DNA of 64,000 nucleotides from Ensifer adhaerens (GCF_000697965.2 NZ_CP015881.1:62001-126000); one strand, 5' to 3'; numbered from the stretch's first letter, positions 28,207-37,013 are shown. The notes: generated by a model from the sequence alone, not told the origin. Numbers and translations are program-made.

Positions 28207-28748
28207 GGGCCTTCCAGTGCTCGCCGGTTGCCAAATGCCACACCACTGCTCGTCAGAATACTGCATTCCCGCGTCCAGTAAATTCGTTCTGACGATGGTC
28301 GCGCAGGCCCGGAAATGCGGCGCTCGGGCCCTCACCGGCGCCTGGCCAGCCGTCGGTTGACGGCCATATTTTGCCTAGCCCACGGGTGAAGGTTTCTGCG
28401 TCTGGTCGCTAGCCCGCGAAGGTTAGCCCGAACTGACAACTTACAATGCGTGTCGGTTTTAGACAGAGTCTCCTCTGCAACCGGCGAGCAGGACGCACTC
28501 AGGCCCCCTTTGGGCAAGCACTGCATCGAATGGAATACCCAGTTGGGAACCTGTTCCGGTCCTCTCGACCAAGTAAGGGGAGAGGCAAGAAAAAGCGATC
28601 AAAGTATCGACAGATGGGCGACTAGGCGCCCGGAGGAAAACACCGTTACTGAGTTCAACAAGTCCAACACGTAGCCCGCGCATGGCCCAAATCCGCGTAA
28701 GAGAAGAATGCGGCTCGGCTGTCGCGGCCTCAACTCGAGGTAATCGTC
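28207..28748. other. Intergenic region upstream of the repeat-protein/secretion operon
   Basis: About 540 bp without a gene I can support. It is lower in GC than the neighbouring genes. It must contain the promoter of the operon starting at 28749 and the divergent promoter of the 160-residue protein. GAGGTAA at 28736-28742 is the ribosome-binding site of the repeat protein. I see no clear sigma-70 pair or palindrome. Confidence 0.5.
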
Positions 28749-30491
28749 ATGAGTAAGGACAAGAATATCCTGTGGCCATGGGATGACAGCCAGTCTCAAG
28801 ATCAAGACCAGGGACAAGGACAGGGCCAGGGTCAGGGACAATTGCAGGCGGAGCTGCAAGGCCAGCTTCAGGGACAGGGACAAGGCCAGGGCCAGGGGCA
28901 AGACCAGGGACAGGGCCAGGACCAAGGTCAGGGCCAGGATCAGGGACAATCGCAGTACAGCGAGTCCTACAACGGCAATCTCAACGGCAACGGCAACCTC
29001 AATGGTAACGGCAACGCCAATGCCAACGGGAACGGCAACCTGAACGGCAACGGCAATGCCAACCTGAACGGCAATGGCAACGCCAACCTGAACGGCAATG
29101 GCAACGCCAACCTCAATGCCAACCTCAACGAAAACAGCACCCATGTCGACGTCGACAGCAAGACGACCGTCGACGTGGACGTCGATCTCGATCTGAGCGG
29201 CTACAAGCCGTCCGACGACGACTTTGCCGATATCGACAACTCCTCGATCCACGGCATGGCGAATACGAGCTTCAAGGACATCCTGAACGGCTCGATGAAC
29301 GGCAACAGCAACGTTGCCAACGTGTTCAGCCAGAACGCCATCATGTCGGATGACGACAGCGCCTCTGACATCAACAACAGCGGCACGCTTAACCAGAACG
29401 GCAACGCCAATGCCGGCGACGCCCGCTCGGGCGACGGCATTCAGGCCGGCGCAGACGGTGGTGAAGGCGGAAGCAAGGCCTATGCCAATGGCGGCGACGG
29501 CGGCGATGGCGGCCATAGCGTTGGTGGCTTCGCGGGCGCTGGCGACGGCGATGGCGGCGACGCAGACAACAATGCCGATGCGACCGGCGGTGCCGGCCTT
29601 GGCGGCATTGCAGCCAGTGTTGGCGTTGGCGGCGGCAGCTCCAGCGGTGACGCGAACGGCGGTACGGCGACAGCCGGTGCCGGTGGTGCCGGTGGTGCCG
29701 GTCTCGGCGTCGGCCTCGGTCTCGGTGTCGGCCTTGGTGTCGGCGCGGCAGCCGGCGGCGACGGCGGCAGCAATGGTGCCGGCAACGGTGGCACAAGTGG
29801 CGACGTCACGAGCGGCCCGGCAGGGTCTTCGGATGCAGGTGACGGCGGCGATGCCGGCGGCTTCATCCTTCCAATCCTGAACCTCGGTGGCGACGGTGGC
29901 GACAGCAACGGTGGCAACAGCGTAGCGGTTGGCGATACCGGCAGTGCTGACGGTGGTGATGCCGGCGATGCCGGCGACGGCGGCGGCGCTTTGGGTGCTG
30001 GTCTTGGCGCGGGTGCTGGCTTCGGCGCCGGTGCAGGCGTCGGCGGTGCCGGCGGCGGTGGTGGCGATGCCTATGCCGGTGGCGGCTCTACGGGTGACTC
30101 GACCGGTGGTGACGGTACCGGTGGTGCAGCGACCGGTGGTCACGGCCTCGGCGGCCTCGCGCTCACGGGTTCGTGGGCAGCCGGCGGCGACGGTGGCGAT
30201 GCCTACGGTGGCCATGCAATCGGTGGTGCCGGCGGTGCCGGCGGCGCGGGTGGCTTCGCGACGAACGGTGATGGCGGTGCAGGTGGCAGCGCCGGCATGT
30301 GGGGCTCGTACAATGGTGACGACAGCTTCGTCGAAGGGCTCTCCTCGGCTTCGGCAGACGCAGTTATCGACACCAACGCCTTCAACCAGCAGATCGTGCT
30401 CGGCGCGAACCTGCAGGGCAACACGATCGACATGACGGTCGTCGGTGGTGATTACACGACCACTGCCGTCGGCGACGACGACAACACCTGA
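28749..30491 (+). CDS. Gln-Gly/Asn-Gly/Gly-rich repeat protein, putative type I secretion substrate
   Basis: A 580-residue, strongly acidic low-complexity protein. In order: a short leader MSKDKNILWPWDD; a Gln-Gly/Asp block (about 15-68); an Asn-Gly block with NLNGNGNA units (about 74-127); an acidic linker DVDVDLDLSG; then about 350 residues rich in Gly, Asp and Ala (GGDGG, AGAG, GLGVGLGLG types); and a C-terminus with FNQQIVLGANLQGNTIDM ending in GDDDNT. There is no Sec signal peptide and no cysteine. The canonical RTX nonapeptide is absent. Type I transporter and adaptor genes follow in the same direction, so it is probably exported in one step to the surface, perhaps as a matrix or adhesin protein. 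The role is inferred. Confidence 0.85.
   Translation: MSKDKNILWPWDDSQSQDQDQGQGQGQGQGQLQAELQGQLQGQGQGQGQGQDQGQGQDQGQGQDQGQSQYSESYNGNLNGNGNLNGNGNANANGNGNLNGNGNANLNGNGNANLNGNGNANLNANLNENSTHVDVDSKTTVDVDVDLDLSGYKPSDDDFADIDNSSIHGMANTSFKDILNGSMNGNSNVANVFSQNAIMSDDDSASDINNSGTLNQNGNANAGDARSGDGIQAGADGGEGGSKAYANGGDGGDGGHSVGGFAGAGDGDGGDADNNADATGGAGLGGIAASVGVGGGSSSGDANGGTATAGAGGAGGAGLGVGLGLGVGLGVGAAAGGDGGSNGAGNGGTSGDVTSGPAGSSDAGDGGDAGGFILPILNLGGDGGDSNGGNSVAVGDTGSADGGDAGDAGDGGGALGAGLGAGAGFGAGAGVGGAGGGGGDAYAGGGSTGDSTGGDGTGGAATGGHGLGGLALTGSWAAGGDGGDAYGGHAIGGAGGAGGAGGFATNGDGGAGGSAGMWGSYNGDDSFVEGLSSASADAVIDTNAFNQQIVLGANLQGNTIDMTVVGGDYTTTAVGDDDNT
28797..28952 (+). repeat. Short tandem repeats encoding Gln-Gly/Gln-Asp
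   Basis: Imperfect 6-base units of CAGGGA/CAAGGA/CAGGGC type repeat through this stretch in the same frame, encoding alternating Gln-Gly with some Gln-Asp and two GQLQ interruptions. Third-base variation between units shows selection on the protein rather than recent expansion. Such a tract may still vary in length between strains by slippage. Confidence 0.8.
29037..29108 (+). repeat. Three 24-bp tandem repeats encoding NLNGNGNA
   Basis: Units 29037-29060, 29061-29084 and 29085-29108 begin AACCTGAACGGCAA and differ only at a few third positions. Degenerate copies flank them on both sides (28970-29036 and 29109-29130). The near-identity points to recent unit duplication within the gene. Confidence 0.8.
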
Positions 30492-30504
30492 TCGGTGAGG
30501 GGGC

Positions 30505-30566
30505 GTCGATCCGCGTCTCGCGGAATCGACCCGAGAATGACTGCGCGGGAAGCTCTCGCGCAGTCA
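30505..30566 (+). promoter_or_regulatory. Two tandem intercistronic hairpins
   Basis: Hairpin one pairs GTCGATCCGC (30505-30514) with GCGGAATCGAC (30520-30530), with one bulged base. Hairpin two is a perfect 10-bp stem, TGACTGCGCG (30538-30547) and CGCGCAGTCA (30557-30566), with a nine-base loop. Neither has a T-run. They lie between the repeat-protein gene and the next gene of the operon, where they could stabilise the upstream mRNA or limit read-through, giving more repeat protein than transporter. Confidence 0.6.
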
Positions 30567-30620
30567 GGCACGACCCGCCAAGCCGGCGGGGACTGCCGAC
30601 GACAAGAGGAGGGCCTGACC

Positions 30621-32657
30621 TTGTATTCCGCAAAGATCACCGAGGCCATTGCCCATTTCATCGGTCTCTTCGAACTCTCTACCGAAGAGGCGCGTCTGCG
30701 TGAAATCCATGAGAAGTTCGACCCGGATCGCGACGTCCACAAGGATCCGAAGGAGCTCGTTTCTGCGCCGGTCAAGGTGCACGCACCTTACGATCTCGAC
30801 GACTTCAACCCCGACGTCCCGTACAAGCCGGTCGGACCGGACATCTTCATGCCGATACCGGACGGCTATGCTGGGGTGTCCTTCCCCGAATACCCGATTT
30901 TTGGCGGCTCCCTTGGCCGCGCCAGCTCGGAAGCCTTCCTGCAGGGCGCATCGCCGAGATCGGCCTCGCAGGTGGTCGAGCCGCACATCAACCCGCCGGG
31001 CTCGGTGGTGGTCTACAGCAACCAGACCGCCGAGCTTTCGGACAATGATTTCGTCAGTGTCGGCGGGCATGGCCTGAAGTCCGGCCTGCAGATCGACAAC
31101 AGCGCGACGATGGCCGAGCTCATCGACGCGACGCAGAGTATTTCGCTGCTCGGCGAGACGGATGTCGCCGGCTCCAGTGACGCGATCGCCAGCCTCGTTG
31201 TCGGCACGGCCGAGAGGCTTGAGGCATTCTCCACCGGCGGCGAAGCGGAGGCCGGGGGGCTGAGCGTCACCCATTTTTCAGCCAGGGCCAGCACGCTCGA
31301 AGGCATCTATGTGAACGGCGTGATCGTTGAGGAAGCGCCGGTTCTCAAGGATCACCTGCCGGACCCGGACGAGGCTTCCGATGCGCCGGACGAGCCCGAA
31401 CTGTCGAACGACGGGGTCGAAGTCGAGGGCGGCATCGCCTATGGCGAGGGTGCCGTCGCGGTCGACACTTCGGTCGAGCTGGAAGCGGGCAGCAACACGC
31501 TGGTCAACTCCGTCGTCATCACCAGCGACTGGCTGCAGGCCGAAGTGCTGGCGGTGGCCGGCGACCACGTCGAACTCAACGCGATCGTTCAGGTCAACAC
31601 CCACTATGACAGCGACCTCGTCAGTTCCGCGCTGAGCGGCAACAATATTGAGCAGCATGCTACCCAGGCGTTCAACATCGCCATGTTCAAACATGTCGAG
31701 CCGGCGCAGACGACGCATGCCGACACCGCCGACTTCCCCAAGGTCTGGGCCATCACCGAGGTCAAGGGCGACCTGATGATGGTCAACTGGCTCCAGCAGT
31801 TCACTTTCATGTCGGACCAGGACACGGCGATCCTCGCGGCTTCGGGCTCGAAGCTTTCGATCGTCGGTGGCGACAACACGGCGGCCAACCAGATATCGCT
31901 GCTGGAGCTCGGATACCGCTTTGACCTGATCTTCGTCGGCGGCAGCGTCTTCGACGCCAACATCATCCAGCAGACGAACATCCTGCTCGACAACGATCTG
32001 ATCGGTGCGGTCGGCGGCTTTCACACCAGCGGCGGCGGTTCGGTCTCGACCGGCGGAAACCTGCTTTGGAACTATGCCGGAATCGTCGAAGCTGGCAGTG
32101 CAGGCCCGGTCAATCCGATGTCGGACGGTTACCTGTCCGCGCTGCAGGATCTGTCGGAAGGCAAGAAGCCGTCGGGCGACGACTTTCTGCATGATCCCGC
32201 CTTTGCCGGGCTGAATGGCCTGAGGGTGCTCTACATTTCCGGCGACCTCATCAGCCTCAACTACATCCAGCAGACCAACATTCTCGGCGACAGCGATCAG
32301 GTGACGCTGGCGATGAACGCGCTCGAGGCGCGCCCGGACGCGGACTGGACCATTTCCACGGGCTCGAATGCTCTGCTGAACTATGCCGGGATCGTCGATG
32401 TCGATACGGGCAAGACGATCTATGCCGGCGGCGGCGCCTATTCGGACGAGGTGCTCATCCAGGCGGAGCTGGTCAAGAACGATCCCTATCTCGGTAGTCA
32501 GAACCCGGATGCGCTGGTCAGCGAAGCGGTCGTCTTTCTCGGCGACGACATGCTCACTCCGGATTTCGGCCACCAGCCGCAGGATCAGATCTCGCCGAGC
32601 CATGGGCACGGCATCGATACGGCCAGTGCCGACCCCATGCACAGCATGGTCGCCTGA
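30621..32657 (+). CDS. Putative type I secretion-associated repeat protein, 678 residues
   Basis: TTG 30621 is taken as the start because AGGAGGG (30607-30613) is seven bases upstream and the family-like sequence begins there; the open frame reaches further up but without a ribosome-binding site. The first 110 residues are charged (FELSTEEARLREIHEKFDPDRDVH). The rest is beta-rich, with four copies of G(D/G)xxxxNxIQQxNxxxDxD at about residues 314, 383, 440 and 541 and with paired GxNxLxNYAGIV segments near 475 and 582. There is no signal peptide and no cysteine. The operon position suggests either a second type I substrate or a partner of the repeat protein. No named family is assigned. Confidence 0.8.
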   Translation: MYSAKITEAIAHFIGLFELSTEEARLREIHEKFDPDRDVHKDPKELVSAPVKVHAPYDLDDFNPDVPYKPVGPDIFMPIPDGYAGVSFPEYPIFGGSLGRASSEAFLQGASPRSASQVVEPHINPPGSVVVYSNQTAELSDNDFVSVGGHGLKSGLQIDNSATMAELIDATQSISLLGETDVAGSSDAIASLVVGTAERLEAFSTGGEAEAGGLSVTHFSARASTLEGIYVNGVIVEEAPVLKDHLPDPDEASDAPDEPELSNDGVEVEGGIAYGEGAVAVDTSVELEAGSNTLVNSVVITSDWLQAEVLAVAGDHVELNAIVQVNTHYDSDLVSSALSGNNIEQHATQAFNIAMFKHVEPAQTTHADTADFPKVWAITEVKGDLMMVNWLQQFTFMSDQDTAILAASGSKLSIVGGDNTAANQISLLELGYRFDLIFVGGSVFDANIIQQTNILLDNDLIGAVGGFHTSGGGSVSTGGNLLWNYAGIVEAGSAGPVNPMSDGYLSALQDLSEGKKPSGDDFLHDPAFAGLNGLRVLYISGDLISLNYIQQTNILGDSDQVTLAMNALEARPDADWTISTGSNALLNYAGIVDVDTGKTIYAGGGAYSDEVLIQAELVKNDPYLGSQNPDALVSEAVVFLGDDMLTPDFGHQPQDQISPSHGHGIDTASADPMHSMVA

Positions 32658-32678
32658 TGGGAGTGCGGGAGGATAGTC

Positions 32679-35144
32679 ATGACCGACCGCACGAATCCGT
32701 CTCGGCCAGTGTCTGCCGAAACCGGCGCCGATGCCGCTTCGCGTGCGGAGGAAAACGGAACACGGCCGGAAGCATCCGGCGCCGACGCCGCGCGACGGCA
32801 GTTTCTGCGCAAGCTCAATCATCAGGAACACGTTCTGGACCGTGCTGTTAGGGAGATCGACGGGGTGGCGGACCAAATAAGAAGAGTGGCGGCAAACGGC
32901 GCCGGCGAGGATGGCAACTGGACCCCTTCACCCGTTTCGCCTCTTCCCGGATCGGGCGTTGCCGCAAGGCCGGTACAGATCACCGGTCCGACACCCGGCC
33001 TCGCACCGGCGCGCGCTGCTGCACCGGCCGCACCGATCGGGGCAGCGCAGGCGTCACGCGCACAGATGGGAACGCCACGGGCGGATGCCGCTGAGACGGT
33101 CAACGTCACGTCGCGGCCGTGGCCTCCAAAGACCGAGCCCGTGGCCAGACCCGAGCCGGCTCTGCGCGGCGAGGCGACGGTCGAGCGCCGCCCGTTGCAG
33201 GAGGAACCAAAGCCGGCACCCTGCATCGAAAAGCCGGTCGGAAAACCGGTTGCCTGGCCGACCGCGGAGATGAAGGAGAGATATTCGCCTTCGGGCATGG
33301 TGGTGATCGAAGCCGACCGTGGGCCGATCAAGGCCGAGCCGCGGTCGCCCGACAAAGGTGGCGGATCGTCCGACAAGGGCGGCGGCGGAGGCGGTGGAGG
33401 GGGCGCGTTCCACAAGCGCCTTGGCCCGGTCGATTTTTCGGCGAGCCTCAGCGCTGGTCTCAAGGCGATCCGGCAGAACCTGATGATCGTCATGCTGTTT
33501 ACGATCGTCACCAACATCCTCGTGCTTTCGATCCCTGTTTATCTGTTCCAGATTTCGGACCGGGTGCTGACCAGCCGCTCGGTCGACACGCTGGTGATGC
33601 TGACGGCGATCATCGTCGGCGCGGTGCTGCTGCAGTCGGTTTTCGACGCCATTCGCCGCATGATCCTGATGCGCACCGCCGTGGAGGTGGCCGCGCAACT
33701 CGGCGCGCCGATCCTGAGCGCGGCAGCGAGAGCCGCCCTGCATAGCAACGGGCGCGAGTACCAGACGCTTGGCGACCTGCAGCAGCTTCGCTCCTTCCTC
33801 GTCTCCGGCACGCTGCTTTCGTTTCTCGATGCGCCGATCGCGCCGCTCTTTCTGGTGGCGGTCTTCCTCATCCATCCGCATCTCGGGATAATCGTCGTCA
33901 CCTCAGCCGTTCTCCTCCTCATCGTTACGCTGTTGAACCAGAAAGCGACGGCTGCAGCGTTCGGCGAAGCGACCAATTTCCAGACCAAGGCCAACCTTCA
34001 CCTCGATTCGATGTCGCGCAACTCCCAGATCATCAACGCACTGGCGATGATCCCGGAGGCCGTGCACATCTGGGGCAAGGACATGGCCGGTTCGCTCAAG
34101 GCCCAGGTGATGGCGCAGGACCGCAACATCGCCTTTGCTTCGCTGTCCAAGGCGGTGCGCCTCCTGACGCAGGTGACGATGCTTGGTTGGGGTGCCCATC
34201 TCGCCCTCAATGGCTCGCTCACCGGTGGCATGGTGATTGCGGCCTCCATCATCGCGGGCCGCGCCCTTGGGCCTATCGAGGGCGCGATCGAGGGATGGAG
34301 CCAGGTCATCCAGTCGCGTGCTGCCTACGGGCGCATTTCCGCGCTGCTGAAGACGTCACCGCTCAATTTCGAACGGTTGAAGCTGCCGCGGCCCGAAGGG
34401 CGCCTCGATGTCGAGCGCCTGCTTTTCGTTCCGCAGGGCACCAAGCGCGTGGTGCTCAACGGAATTACCTTTGCGCTGGAGCCCGGCGATTCGCTTGCCG
34501 TGATCGGCAGTTCCGGTGCCGGCAAGACGACGCTCGGCAAGATGCTGGTTGGATCCATCCTGCCGACGTCGGGCAACGTCCGGCTGGATCTCATGGACCT
34601 GAGGAACTGGGACCAGCGGCAGTTCGGCGAAAGCATCGGCTACCTGCCGCAGGATGTGCAGCTGTTTCCCGGCACGATCAAGGCCAACATCGCCCGCATG
34701 CGCGAGGATGCCACCGACGCCGACATCTACGCCGCTGCCAAGCTTGCCGACGTTCACGACATGATCGCCATGCTGCCGCACGGATACGAGACCGTGGTGG
34801 CCGCCGACGGCTCGCCTCTATCGGGCGGCCAGAAGCAGCGCGTCGCCCTTGCCCGCGCCTTCTTCGGCAACCCGCGCATGGTTGTGCTCGACGAGCCCAA
34901 CTCCAATCTCGATACCGCCGGCGAGGCGGCGCTGACGCGGGCGCTGACGCACGCCAAGCGCGAGAAGATCACGGTTGTCACCATCACTCAGCGACCGGCG
35001 CTTTTGAACAGCGTCGACAAGGTTCTGCTGCTCGTCAACGGCACGGTGGCGCTCTTCGGCATGCGCCAGGACGTTCTCAAGGCACTCGCTTCGCGTGGGG
35101 TGAATACCGAAGGCAACCCGCTCGAACAAAACCAGCTTCCGTAG
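32679..35144 (+). CDS. Type I secretion system permease/ATPase with long N-terminal extension
   Basis: An 821-residue PrtD-type ABC exporter. About 240 N-terminal residues form an Ala/Pro-rich disordered extension with a short helical segment (RRQFLRKLNHQEHVLDRAVREID) and a poly-Gly linker just before the membrane domain. Six membrane helices follow (about 260-530). The ATPase domain has Walker A GSSGAGKTT (about 610), signature LSGGQKQR (about 714) and Walker B MVVLDEP (about 734). No C39 peptidase domain is present. It should energise one-step export of the proteins encoded just upstream. The start follows GGGAGGA, 21 bp after the preceding stop. Confidence 0.92.
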   Translation: MTDRTNPSRPVSAETGADAASRAEENGTRPEASGADAARRQFLRKLNHQEHVLDRAVREIDGVADQIRRVAANGAGEDGNWTPSPVSPLPGSGVAARPVQITGPTPGLAPARAAAPAAPIGAAQASRAQMGTPRADAAETVNVTSRPWPPKTEPVARPEPALRGEATVERRPLQEEPKPAPCIEKPVGKPVAWPTAEMKERYSPSGMVVIEADRGPIKAEPRSPDKGGGSSDKGGGGGGGGGAFHKRLGPVDFSASLSAGLKAIRQNLMIVMLFTIVTNILVLSIPVYLFQISDRVLTSRSVDTLVMLTAIIVGAVLLQSVFDAIRRMILMRTAVEVAAQLGAPILSAAARAALHSNGREYQTLGDLQQLRSFLVSGTLLSFLDAPIAPLFLVAVFLIHPHLGIIVVTSAVLLLIVTLLNQKATAAAFGEATNFQTKANLHLDSMSRNSQIINALAMIPEAVHIWGKDMAGSLKAQVMAQDRNIAFASLSKAVRLLTQVTMLGWGAHLALNGSLTGGMVIAASIIAGRALGPIEGAIEGWSQVIQSRAAYGRISALLKTSPLNFERLKLPRPEGRLDVERLLFVPQGTKRVVLNGITFALEPGDSLAVIGSSGAGKTTLGKMLVGSILPTSGNVRLDLMDLRNWDQRQFGESIGYLPQDVQLFPGTIKANIARMREDATDADIYAAAKLADVHDMIAMLPHGYETVVAADGSPLSGGQKQRVALARAFFGNPRMVVLDEPNSNLDTAGEAALTRALTHAKREKITVVTITQRPALLNSVDKVLLLVNGTVALFGMRQDVLKALASRGVNTEGNPLEQNQLP

Positions 35145-35150
35145 GCGATC

Positions 35151-36491
35151 ATGAGCGACATGGCCAAAGTGCAGGATCTGACCTGGTACGCAGAGGTTCC
35201 GCGTTCAATCTGGCAGCATACGATGATCGGCCTGGTGCTGATCGTCGTGACCTTCGGCGGCTTTGGCCTTTGGGCCTTCACCGCGCCTTTGGCGGCAGCC
35301 ATCATCGCCCAGGGCAGCTTTGTCGCAACCGGGCAGAACAAGGTGGTCCAGCACTTCGAAGGCGGGATCATCAAGGATATTCTGGTGAGCGAGGGCGACC
35401 GCGTAACCGTGGATCAGCCGTTGGTGCGGCTGGACGAAACGGCCGCACAAGCGAACGAGAGGCAGTATTTTCTGCGCTGGGCGCGGCTGGAGGCGATCGT
35501 CGCCCGGCTGACCGCGCAGGCGCACGGTTTGAAGCAGATCGTGCTGCCCGCGGTTCTCACGGAGCATGTCAAGAAAGATCCTGAGATTGTCCCGATCGTG
35601 CAGAGCCAGGAGCTCAATTTCCAGACCTGGAGGAGCAAGCTCGACAGCGATATCGGACTGTTGAAGCGGAATATCGAGAGCCTGGAGTTCCGCTCGCAAG
35701 GTTTTCAGGAGCAGCTGAAATCGGTGCGCGAGCAAAGAGTCCTGCTCGAGGAGGAATACATCGGCAAGAAGACGCTTTTGGCCAAGGACCTGATCCGCAA
35801 GACGGAGATCAAGACCATCCAGCGCGCGATCGCCGATGCAGAGGGCCAGATTGGCCGTCTGATGTCCGAAGTCTCGGAGACCGGCTCCCAGATCCTCAAG
35901 CAGCAGCAGCAGGTCAACCAGACCGAACAGAGCTACCAAGAGGCTGCGCTCGACGAATTGCAGAAGGCCGAGGGTGAACTGGACACAGTGCGTGAACAAT
36001 TGCGCGGCGCCACCAATGTGCTCCGCCGCGCGACGATCAACGCGCCGGTGACCGGCACGGTCATCAGGATGCATTTTCATACGTCCGGCGGCGTCATCGA
36101 GAGCGGCAAGCCGATCATGGAAATCCTGCCGGCCGATGTACCGCTCATCATCGAGGCGCAGGTGCTGCGCACCGACGTCGACAATATCCGGGTCGGCGAG
36201 AAGGCGACGGTGCGGCTGACCGCGCTGAACCAGCGCACGACGCCGGTCCTCAATGGGCAGGTCTTCTACGTGTCGGCGGACGCCCTGCCGGTGCAGACGC
36301 ATGAGGGCACGCGCGAAGTCTACCTGGCGCGCGTCAGCCTTCCGGCAAGCGAGCTTGCAAGAGTTCACAATTTCGTCGTGACCCCCGGCATGCCGGCGGA
36401 AATTCTGATCCAGACGGCGGAGCGGACCTTCTTCGACTATCTCACCAAGCCGATCCGCGACAGCATGGCGCGCGCCTTCATGGAAAACTGA
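35151..36491 (+). CDS. HlyD-family type I secretion periplasmic adaptor
   Basis: A 446-residue membrane fusion protein of the PrtE/PrsE type. One membrane helix lies at about residues 22-45, then the lipoyl half-motif AQGSFVATGQNKVVQHFEGGIIKDILVSEGDRV, a long coiled coil (about 120-290), the second lipoyl half (ATINAPVTGTVIRMHFHTSGGVI) and a beta-barrel end. It connects the ABC exporter, six bases upstream, with an outer-membrane TolC-type channel, which is not in this window and must be supplied from elsewhere. Confidence 0.93.
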   Translation: MSDMAKVQDLTWYAEVPRSIWQHTMIGLVLIVVTFGGFGLWAFTAPLAAAIIAQGSFVATGQNKVVQHFEGGIIKDILVSEGDRVTVDQPLVRLDETAAQANERQYFLRWARLEAIVARLTAQAHGLKQIVLPAVLTEHVKKDPEIVPIVQSQELNFQTWRSKLDSDIGLLKRNIESLEFRSQGFQEQLKSVREQRVLLEEEYIGKKTLLAKDLIRKTEIKTIQRAIADAEGQIGRLMSEVSETGSQILKQQQQVNQTEQSYQEAALDELQKAEGELDTVREQLRGATNVLRRATINAPVTGTVIRMHFHTSGGVIESGKPIMEILPADVPLIIEAQVLRTDVDNIRVGEKATVRLTALNQRTTPVLNGQVFYVSADALPVQTHEGTREVYLARVSLPASELARVHNFVVTPGMPAEILIQTAERTFFDYLTKPIRDSMARAFMEN

Positions 36492-36724
36492 CGGTTTCGC
36501 GCGGCAGCAGCGCCTACGCCGTCGGAATACGGGCGGCGTGAAACCCGTTTCCGCCTGCCCGCGTGTCGCCTGAAAGCACTCGCGTTTCGCCGGCATCACC
36601 GGCCGTTCGATCGCATTTACGGCGGCTCTGGACCGATGCGCCGGTATTGCGCTGCGCGCATAGCGCATAGCTGGCTTGCACAAAATCCGCCTACGATTTG
36701 GGCAGAAACCCTGTATATTCACCT

Positions 36725-36882
36725 CATCGAAGCAATGCATCTCCTCCCGCAGAGCTTCGATGCGGTGAACGATCTCCTCCTCCCATGGATCGTTCACGAG
36801 ATCAGCGCCACTCCTCCTCCCAGGCTGCTGATCGATTTTTAGAGAGCCTGCCGCTCCTCCCGCGGCGGGCTCTTTTGTTTTT
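36725..36882 (+). ncRNA. Small RNA with four anti-Shine-Dalgarno hairpin loops (alpha-r14/cuckoo-like)
   Basis: Four consecutive hairpins. Hairpin one: CATCGAAGC (36725-36733) with GCTTCGATG (36754-36762). Two: GTGAACGATC (36765-36774) with GATCGTTCAC (36788-36797). Three: GATCAGC (36800-36806) with GCTGATC (36827-36833). Four: GAGCCTGCCGC (36844-36854) with GCGGCGGGCTC (36862-36872), followed by a T-run. Every loop exposes TCCTCCC, complementary to ribosome-binding sites. TATATT at 36714-36719 is a fitting -10 box for a start near 36725. The architecture matches the alphaproteobacterial alpha-r14 ('cuckoo', NfeR-type) RNAs, which base-pair with mRNA translation start regions. The strand is set by the terminator. 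Confidence 0.82.
36844..36882 (+). terminator. Rho-independent terminator of the small RNA
   Basis: An 11-bp stem with one G-T pair and loop TCCTCCC is followed by TTTTGTTTTT. It would define the 3' end of the small RNA while also presenting an anti-Shine-Dalgarno motif in its loop. Confidence 0.88.
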
Positions 36883-37013
36883 CGGCAGACGCTGCCGGCA
36901 ATTGCGTCCTTCAAGTGTCGAATTCGTCGACGCCACGCCCCCGTGATCAACAATGCATGCCCGCGCACGGAACCAAAGTACCCGGTTAGCGGTTACCCCT
37001 GTGGAGGTGCGTG

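Noticed and set aside
28797-29108. Direct repeats as a CRISPR array.
   Set aside because: The units are adjacent without unique spacers, keep one reading frame and encode QG and NLNGNGNA peptides.
28599-30215. A 538-codon open frame on the - strand opposite the repeat protein.
   Set aside because: Its Val/Ala/Thr repeats mirror the Gly/Asp codon repeats of the + strand; no ribosome-binding site or domain. The + frame has a good start and the secretion context.
29450-30290. RTX calcium-binding nonapeptides.
   Set aside because: GGDGG-type units are present but the GGxGxDxUx periodicity is not.
36636-36842. A 68-codon open frame on the + strand.
   Set aside because: It overlaps the promoter and hairpins of the small RNA and has no ribosome-binding site or recognisable composition.
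35205-36968. A 587-codon open frame on the - strand.
   Set aside because: Antisense to the HlyD-type adaptor; His/Arg-rich shadow with no family features.
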